Positions 57,830 through 64,000 of a stretch of 64,000 nt of DNA are shown here, in pieces. The notes beneath the pieces are model-generated. The model saw only the letters and a list, made by a program, of their open reading frames with translations. It was not told the DNA's origin and did no database searches. The DNA lies in NCBI GenBank assembly GCA_030544215.1, contig JARZZO010000002.1, forward strand, positions 80,731,150-80,795,149. The letters run 5' to 3'. Numbering within the stretch: position 1 is the stretch's first letter; every line of letters begins with the position of its first letter. The DNA comes from Zantedeschia hybrid cultivar (Eukaryota; Streptophyta; Magnoliopsida; Alismatales; Araceae). A program made the translations under genes and the position numbers.

Positions 57830-59632
57830 ATGGTGAGGGAGCACGGCGTCGTATCCTTCTACACCCGCCTCCGCGACGCCGCCGCCGCCGCCGATTCCTC
57901 CCCTCTCCTCATCTTCCCCTCCTCCTCCGACGCCGACTCCCTCTGCACCCTCAAGATCGCCACCCACATCCTCGCCTCCGACTCCCTCCGCTACTCCGTC
58001 TACCCCGTCTCCTCCTTCGCCGACATCCACAGGTACACCGGCCTCAGCCTCCGCTCCGACTCCGACGCCCGCGCCACGCTGCTCCTCATCAACTGGGGCT
58101 GCCACCGCGACCTCCGCCGCCTCCTCGGCCTCGGCCCCCGCGTCCGCGTCTTCGTCGTCGACAGCCACCGCCCCATCCACCTCCACAACCTCAGCGACCA
58201 GAATGGCCAGGTGGTCGTGCTCTACACGGCGGAAGACGAGCGCCAGGCCGACCTCGCCTACGATTTCGACGTGTCGGCGCTCGCCAACGCCTCCGATCTC
58301 AACAGCGACGACGAGCTCGACGAGGACGACGGCGGCTCCGGCAGCAGCGACGACGACGATGACAGCGGCGGGGAAGGGCGCGGCGGGGGTAGGAAGAGGA
58401 GGAAGGTCGCCGCCGACGGGTCAGCGGATGCCGATCCGATTAAGCTCTTTGGAAAGCTGAAGAGCGAGTACTACAGACTGGGGACCTTCCACGGCAAGCC
58501 CTCAGGTTGTTTGATGTTTGAATTGTCTCATGCTCTCAGGAAGAACACCAACGAGCTGCTGTGGCTGGCCTGTGTCTCTCTTACTGATCAATTTGTTCAC
58601 GAGAGGCTGACCAATGAGAGGTACCAGGCCGGGGTAATGGAGCTGGAGCAGCACATCAACAGCTCCGGCAATTTGGGCACCATCACGTCGGTAACGCTCA
58701 AGGATGGTACCAAAATCCAGGCGCCGGCGGATTCGAGGATCACCTACGAAGAGGAGCCGAGGCTGATGCTCCTGCGGGAGTGGAATCTGTATGATTCCAT
58801 GCTCTGTTCTTCCTACATCGCCACCAAGTTGAAGACTTGGAGCGACAACGGGCGCAAGAAGCTGAAGCTGCTTCTAGCTCGGATGGGTTTCGCCCTCGTT
58901 GACTGCCAGAAGAGCTTCCAGTACATGAGCATAGAAGTGAAGCAGCGGATGAAGGGGGAATTTGAGCTTTTCCTGCCGGAGTATGGGCTGACAGAATTCT
59001 ACTACAGGAGCTTCCTGAGGATCCATGGCTACTGCTCCAAGCTGTCCGCTGCTGATGTGGTCTATGGTGTGACTGCTCTACTTGAGTCCTTTATAGAGGG
59101 TAAGGATTCATCTGTTGCTGCTGCCGCCGATCAGTTTTGGGTTGCCTACGCAGCTCTCTCACTCAGCAATATGGAGCAGTTGAGGAAGGGTATGCAGCAG
59201 GCCATAGAGATACAGAGGGCAATTCTCAGGCAAGGCAGCTCTGCAATCACCAAGAGTGGGTTCATAAGAAGCAGCAGGAAGTTCAGGTGGGTGAAGCTCG
59301 AAGACCCGGTCGACACCGCGCAGCTCGGGTACCCCCAGGCTCTCACCAAGTTCTGCTACTTCTTGATGGATGCTCTGAAGGAAAGGGGTGCAAGGATGAA
59401 GCCTCTGATATGTGCTTGCTTGGTCAAGGATTCCGGTGAGGTTCTCATTGTTGCGGTGTCTGGGAAGCCGCGCCTTGGGGCTATCCAAGGAAACTCATTT
59501 GGCATTGCATTCAGAAGTGCAGCAGAGGAGCTTGGGTATGAATACTATCATGAGCTGTTTGAATCCTCATGGATTGTTTTGGATACTGTCAATGTGAGTG
59601 CTTTTATGATCAGACTAACTGAGAAGCTCTGA
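57830..59632 (+). CDS. CDC45: CDC45, replication-fork helicase cofactor
   Basis: 600 residues in one exon with no intron, near the usual length. CDC45 joins MCM2-7 and GINS to form the CMG helicase that opens origins and drives the fork in the nucleus. In plants it is also needed in meiosis. The N-terminal DHH-phosphoesterase-like fold shows PLLIFPSSSDADSLCTLKIA (25-44), LLLINWGCHRDL (84-95) and VFVVDSHRP (108-115). An acidic stretch (160-180) and a basic GRKRRKV signal (187-193) follow. The C-terminal end is the family's SSWIVLDTVNVSAFMIRLTE. GC content falls strongly from 5' to 3', as in many monocot genes. The ATG at 57830 begins MVREHGV; no upstream in-frame ATG competes. A partial second copy starts at 63868. 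Confidence 0.96.
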   Translation: MVREHGVVSFYTRLRDAAAAADSSPLLIFPSSSDADSLCTLKIATHILASDSLRYSVYPVSSFADIHRYTGLSLRSDSDARATLLLINWGCHRDLRRLLGLGPRVRVFVVDSHRPIHLHNLSDQNGQVVVLYTAEDERQADLAYDFDVSALANASDLNSDDELDEDDGGSGSSDDDDDSGGEGRGGGRKRRKVAADGSADADPIKLFGKLKSEYYRLGTFHGKPSGCLMFELSHALRKNTNELLWLACVSLTDQFVHERLTNERYQAGVMELEQHINSSGNLGTITSVTLKDGTKIQAPADSRITYEEEPRLMLLREWNLYDSMLCSSYIATKLKTWSDNGRKKLKLLLARMGFALVDCQKSFQYMSIEVKQRMKGEFELFLPEYGLTEFYYRSFLRIHGYCSKLSAADVVYGVTALLESFIEGKDSSVAAAADQFWVAYAALSLSNMEQLRKGMQQAIEIQRAILRQGSSAITKSGFIRSSRKFRWVKLEDPVDTAQLGYPQALTKFCYFLMDALKERGARMKPLICACLVKDSGEVLIVAVSGKPRLGAIQGNSFGIAFRSAAEELGYEYYHELFESSWIVLDTVNVSAFMIRLTEKL

Positions 59633-60300
59633 TGGTTGTTGAATCCAGCCAACAAAATTATGTTTGACCTGTGCTTTGATTTAACTAGCAGTGTTAAAAT
59701 AATACTTGTGTGTGCGTGTCTTCCTGTGGATGGTCTTCATGTTGTTTAGTCTGTTTGAGTTTTATCTTACCAACGTTTAAAATCAGGGCAAAGGAAATGA
59801 GGATTTGCCAATGTGAGACTAAACGCATTCTAATTCTCATATAAGTGTGTGGTTTTCCTGTTATTTGGTCGGAATTAGGACAAGCTTTGTCATCCATTTA
59901 TCAGACTGCCCCCTGACGCATGGGAAAATATTGTTGTAATTGTAGAACTGAATGCTCTTTTTGTTTGCACATGAGGCAGTGGGGTTGTAAAGATTACCTC
60001 TGTGGAATAGTAGATTTATTCTTCCTTATTAAAAATGATGTATTTTAAGTGTATTCGTGGATGATTCTACTATTAGCCCCATCCTTTATTATCATTTTTT
60101 CTCAAGTTATTGGGTATGAAATCTTTAGTTGTGAATAGGAGTGCAAAACGGGCCGGATTTATTTGGATTCGGTCCGCCCAAATGAAGAATCTGTGGACAC
60201 GGATCCTCTCGTATACCTGGATGGGATGAACCGGATCTAGAGGCATGCCCACATTTGGGAAAGTGGACCTCTGTCTGGCACCCACATTTGGACCGACTGA
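59633..60300. other. 3' flank of CDC45
   Basis: Presumed 3' UTR and spacer. From about 60139 (gtgcaaaacgggccgg) the composition changes to GC-rich. No gene. Confidence 0.45.
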
Positions 60301-60304
60301 AATC

Positions 60305-60535
60305 CTAGCTGCCTCTTCCACCTAGCCATCGCCTGGGAGTAGCTCTGCTGATCGCCGCGCTCAATCGTCCGCAACCGCGCCGATGCCTCCTCCACCCAGC
60401 CATCGCCTGGGAGTAGCTCCGCTGACAGCCGTGCTCGATCGTCCGCAACCACGCCGATGCCTCTCCACCCAGCCATCACCTGGGAGTGCTTCGCTGGCTA
60501 CCGCGCTCGATCCTCCTCCACCACGCCGACTCCAT
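60305..60535. repeat. GC-rich minisatellite, about 75-bp unit
   Basis: Three to four copies of a unit with core 'ccagccatcgcctgggagta' and gctcgatcgtccgcaacc.cgccgatgcctc. Weaker copies continue to about 60680. Open frames across it on both strands are a by-product of the period. Confidence 0.9.
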
Positions 60536-60689
60536 CGTCCTCCCCATCGCGATCTCCTGGGACGTTGGGAGTATCTCCATAGAGCACGATGGTCCTGCTG
60601 ACCACTGCGTCCCATCCTTCTCCACCGCACCATCGCCTCCTTCACTGCGCCGTCACCTGGGAGGGTAGCTCTGCCAGCCACCGTCGCCG

Positions 60690-62874
60690 CCTGATCACTA
60701 CGGTCTGCTCTCTACTCACTCACTCACTCACACAGATGCATACACAACTGCAGCCCAGAATAACCAAAATCTAAACTAAAGTTTGGAATTTGTATGTATC
60801 TTGCTTTGATTTGGCCTCGCTTACAGTTCTTTTCTTCTTCCTTTTTTCTTTGGTTTTTGACTTGGCTATCTGCTTTCCACTATTTCCAGATGTCCTACAA
60901 CGCCAGTGGCACACCCATTCTTGGACTGCATGCTTGAGGAAGCTTCAAATTTTCTAGGTAATTATTTGTTTTAGATAGCTTTCCGAAGCACAAATCCCAA
61001 ACATTACTTGGAACTTTAAGAATTCTGTGGTATACAATTGTCTCTTTGGCAGGGGATCAGATTCACCGTATGTGCACCTGTGATTGGTCTCTTTAAAATC
61101 ATGAACAATCTCTAATGATTCCTTACGGTCTGGCTTGGCCCATCCACGGGCATTGGCATGCAATCACACAGATGCTTTGAAACTCTACAGGTAAGATTTA
61201 ATGGGTATGAGTTTGCAAATCATTTGGGTCGACAACAGAGCACTGAGATCCTCTGAAATGCTCCAGATTCCTTGTCTGGTCTGGATTGTTGTAAAATACC
61301 AGAATATCTGGTTTTGTTTTGTTTGGATTGACATAAAATGCTGAAATCTAAATTCAGGCTCAACCATTTTGCAAAGTAAATTTTAGTTCTTTGCTGATGG
61401 ACTTATTTTTTAGGATTATTGCTAAACTTGCTGTGTTGGGTTGTTATGTGCGGCACTTAGGGGTGTGTACACTCACCCACCCATCCACAATCTGAATGCA
61501 TTTGGGAGAAGAGGGGTTACTTTAGTGCGTTTCAGTTTGGTTAGATTATTGAGATCTCATTTCCAAGGAAATGGTACAAAGATCTTGTTTATAGGTCCAT
61601 GATTTAGCCTAGTGGATAATTTCAATGAGATAATCTTTTTATTGTTGTAATATGACAATGGTTAGACTTAAATCTATTATCTATTAAAAAGGAGTGTTTA
61701 CACACGTCATGGGATTGTAGACGGAGTTAGATTATGAAAGATAAAATGCAGATTTTATGATAAAATGCTGTCTTTAAAATTTTATTTGAAGTGTTAAGTA
61801 GTTGATTAATAGGTGTCAAATAATTAGTCTTTTCAGTAGGAGTAGGAGGGTTTTTCCCATGCCCATATCTGTTGTCTGATTTTGTGGAAGTGTGCTATGT
61901 TTAGGATGGACTGCTGTTAGTGATGTTAACTTAGCAGGCTGTTTAGTGCTTGTACTGGCTAAGAACTGAAAGCTTTTCTCCTGCCCCCCTTTGCTTGGTT
62001 TCCTCCTATTCATGTTGCAGGCATGATCTTGCTGGTGATATGATTGGTGCTGCTGGGTTTTCCTGCGGTAGAGCGGGATGGGGAGCAGCCTCTTTTGAGA
62101 ATCATAATTCATAGGGCCCTTCATGATTCGGCTTATGTGAAGCCCCTTGTGTTAGATTAGAGGTATGGCTCTCTTAACCCCATGCAAATTGAGCCTTTTG
62201 TGGATAAACCAAGTGCAGAGAACTCCATTTTGAGCTCTGGTTGGTCCTATTCAATATGCAGAAGCAAGTGGTTGTAGGTATTCTCTTGATTGGTGTTAGT
62301 TTATTATGCAGTTCTTAGTTACTAGAAGTTCTTGCTTGTACTTTCATCAGAAAAGGGCAGAAGTTGGAGACGCATAGTTAAATTTTATCCCCCTTGTTTT
62401 AGATGCTGAATTGAGTTTGAATTGGATTTGAACTCGATCTAATTGGCCTAGAGTTGAGTTAGAACTGATTGTGGCATTTTTAGAAGAGAAGTATCTTCTC
62501 TCATGAATCAGTAGTTGGTTATTGAGCTTTGTAAGAAAAAAATGGGAATCCTTGTGAGTAAAGCCCGAATCATAGCAGAAGTCAATCCGATCGATTTGGA
62601 ATACTAGTAGTTTTCTAACTCATGCATAACTGTCAGGCTGTTGTTGATAAATCTGAATTAGAAAATGAACTTGTGTTGGATTCTAACATTAATAAGGAAG
62701 TAAACGAGGATTGAGAATCTTGGTGTGGCCCTATCACAAGGAGCAGATTACGAAGGTCTTCTTCGGAAGAAGTTTCACCCTCCATCCAATAATTATGAAT
62801 AATCTGATTTGGAAGAGGGATAGCAAATAATGCCTCTTTGGGTCGTATAAAATTTCTATTGAAAGTTCATAAAG
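60690..62874. other. Intergenic, no gene recognised
   Basis: AT-rich. A (CACT)n patch lies near 60716-60735. No family resemblance in any frame. Confidence 0.4.
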
Positions 62875-63590
62875 TTGTTCTGTTGGTTATTATTGAACCC
62901 ATGTTGCCTGCTTCAACAGATTAACAAATATAGGCGCAGGTTGAAGACGTCCAATGCTACTACCAGTGAAGAAGAGTGTGAGCATATCTGGGTTTTCTGG
63001 AATGATCCTTGCCAGTTGTCTTTGCCTCCATCTCATGAACAATTCATTTCTCTTTATTGTGGTTGTTGGCCTAATACTAACCTGCTGCTTACATTTGTGC
63101 ATGCCAAATGTGTGGTGTACGATAGAAGACAATTATGGAACTCTCTGATATTCTGTATGGTAGTGTTTCTTACCCATGGATGCTTGCGGGTGATTTTACT
63201 ATGGTGCTCTCTGAGGAGGAAAAAATTGGAGGCCGTATTGCTGATAGCCTGTCAATTCAAGATTTCATACTTGTGTTTGTTCCTTGGGCATCCAAGGTAT
63301 GCGCTTTAAAGGCAACATGTTTACCTGGCACAATGGTCAACAAGGGTTTAAAGTTGTATGGCCCAGGTTGGACTGGTTACTCATGATAGATTTATAGGGG
63401 ATGTTCTCAAATGCTGGAGCTATGCACCTATATCTTACTCACCCGTGTTTACTCTCCACTTGTAGCTTAGGGCATTGAGAAATGTGTCGAGGGAATGGAA
63501 TAAGGTTGTATTTGGCAATGTGTTTTCGAACATATCTATAGCTAAGGATGGGGTAATTATAGCTCAGTATTATACTGACCCTCGATACAA
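62875..63590 (+). pseudogene. LINE endonuclease-domain relic
   Basis: Pieces in different frames read IWVFWNDPCQLSLPPSHEQF, LLLTFVHAKCVVYDRRQLWN, PWMLAGDFTMVLSEEEKIGG and RIADSLSIQDF. They continue with TWHNGQQG-like and LRALRNVSREWNKVVFGNVF words. This is the endonuclease/exonuclease/phosphatase region of a plant L1-type LINE. Frameshifts and stops interrupt it, and there is no reverse transcriptase. It ends where the duplicated CDC45 upstream sequence begins. Confidence 0.82.
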
Positions 63591-63611
63591 CATTGGTGTT
63601 ATTCTTTGTAA

Positions 63612-64000
63612 ACTTGCACACCCGTGCGATGGCTGAGCCGTGCGGCCACATTGAAACCCCCTCGCCAGCGCCGCCATGCCGATTGCGTCGGATCCTTCCT
63701 CAAAAAGTCAAAACAAAACTCAAATTTAAATGGGCGGGCGGCCGGGCGCTGCAGACCCGAAACTTTTGGCGCCCAAAGTTTGAGAACCGGAAGGAAGAAA
63801 GAAGGTCTAGTTAATTTGATTAGATGAGGGAGCGGGAGAAGCCTTGAAATTTGGATCGGGCTCCGCCATGGTGAGGGTACACGGGGTCGAATCCTTTTAA
63901 GCGCACCTCCACGACGTCGTTGTCGCCGTCGATTCCTCCCCTCTCCTCATCTTCCCCTCCTCCTCTGACGCCGACTCCCTCTGCACCCTCAAGATTGCCA
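63612..64000 (+). pseudogene. Partial second CDC45 copy, truncated by the window edge
   Basis: From about 63612 the sequence matches the region upstream of CDC45 (57647 onward: ttgcacacccg.gcgatggc). It keeps the E2F site, has an extra stretch of roughly 80 bp before the ATG, and then matches the CDC45 start. The ATG at 63868 opens MVRVHGVESF and codon 11 is TAA (63898-63900) where the intact gene has Tyr. Beyond the stop the match resumes without a gap (SSPLLIFPSSSDADSLCTLK). A later in-frame start is not available in the visible part. The rest lies outside the window. Confidence 0.9.
63765..63772 (+). promoter_or_regulatory. E2F consensus site in the CDC45 copy
   Basis: tttggcgc, same context (gaaacttttggcgcc) as at CDC45, about 96 bp before the broken ATG. 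Confidence 0.6.

Noticed and set aside
57686..58362. Long open frames on both strands and in other frames over the start of CDC45, including an acidic minus-strand frame and an Arg/Pro-rich plus-strand frame
   Set aside because: They are shadows of a very GC-rich codon-biased gene and have no family resemblance; CDC45 explains the region.

Overview
This is a plant nuclear window, probably angiosperm and most likely monocot. The evidence is intron-containing genes with plant splice signals, GC-rich starts of the two best host genes, and dense plant-type transposable elements (Tat/Ogre-like Ty3-gypsy, Copia, TRIM, hAT, PIF/Harbinger, LINE). I see no bacterial, organellar or CRISPR-type content. 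The monocot assignment is an inference from composition and from the resemblance of the bHLH gene to the rice EAT1 type.

Layout. 1-10,806: a decayed minus-strand Ty3-gypsy (Tat/Ogre-like) element with a gag region, three different minisatellites and a long LTR. A 1.3-kb hAT deletion derivative with a perfect 8-bp target duplication sits inside the LTR. 10,807-13,900: an older, degenerate plus-strand hAT transposase gene, cut at its BED finger exactly where the LTR ends. 13,900-28,900: gene-poor sequence with a retroposon bounded by a perfect 15-bp duplication, a truncated Copia element, two hAT-like MITEs, a possible miRNA-like hairpin and several local duplications. 29,078-32,256: an intact three-exon bHLH transcription factor gene of the EAT1/bHLH010-089-091 (tapetum) type. 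A TRIM lies in intron 2 and a second TRIM, in the opposite orientation, lies downstream. 34,961-47,883: a PIF/Harbinger region with an intact Myb-like ORF1, a small RNase-H1-N-domain ORF and an intact DDE transposase. Further right, between the same distant inverted termini, is a broken fragment of an atypical E2F (DEL/E2Fe-like) gene. 48,000-57,600: tandem duplications, a solo LTR and a decayed minus-strand Harbinger transposase. 57,830-59,632: intact, intronless CDC45. 59,633-64,000: a minisatellite, a LINE relic, and the start of a second, broken CDC45 copy that runs off the window.

The host genes (CDC45 for replication, the EAT1-like bHLH for anther development) are independent. CDC45 carries a consensus E2F site just upstream of its ATG, and this is preserved in the broken copy. 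An E2F-family fragment lies about 11 kb away; I treat this as coincidence unless shown otherwise. Most of the window is nested mobile DNA, and several insertions can be ordered by their junctions.
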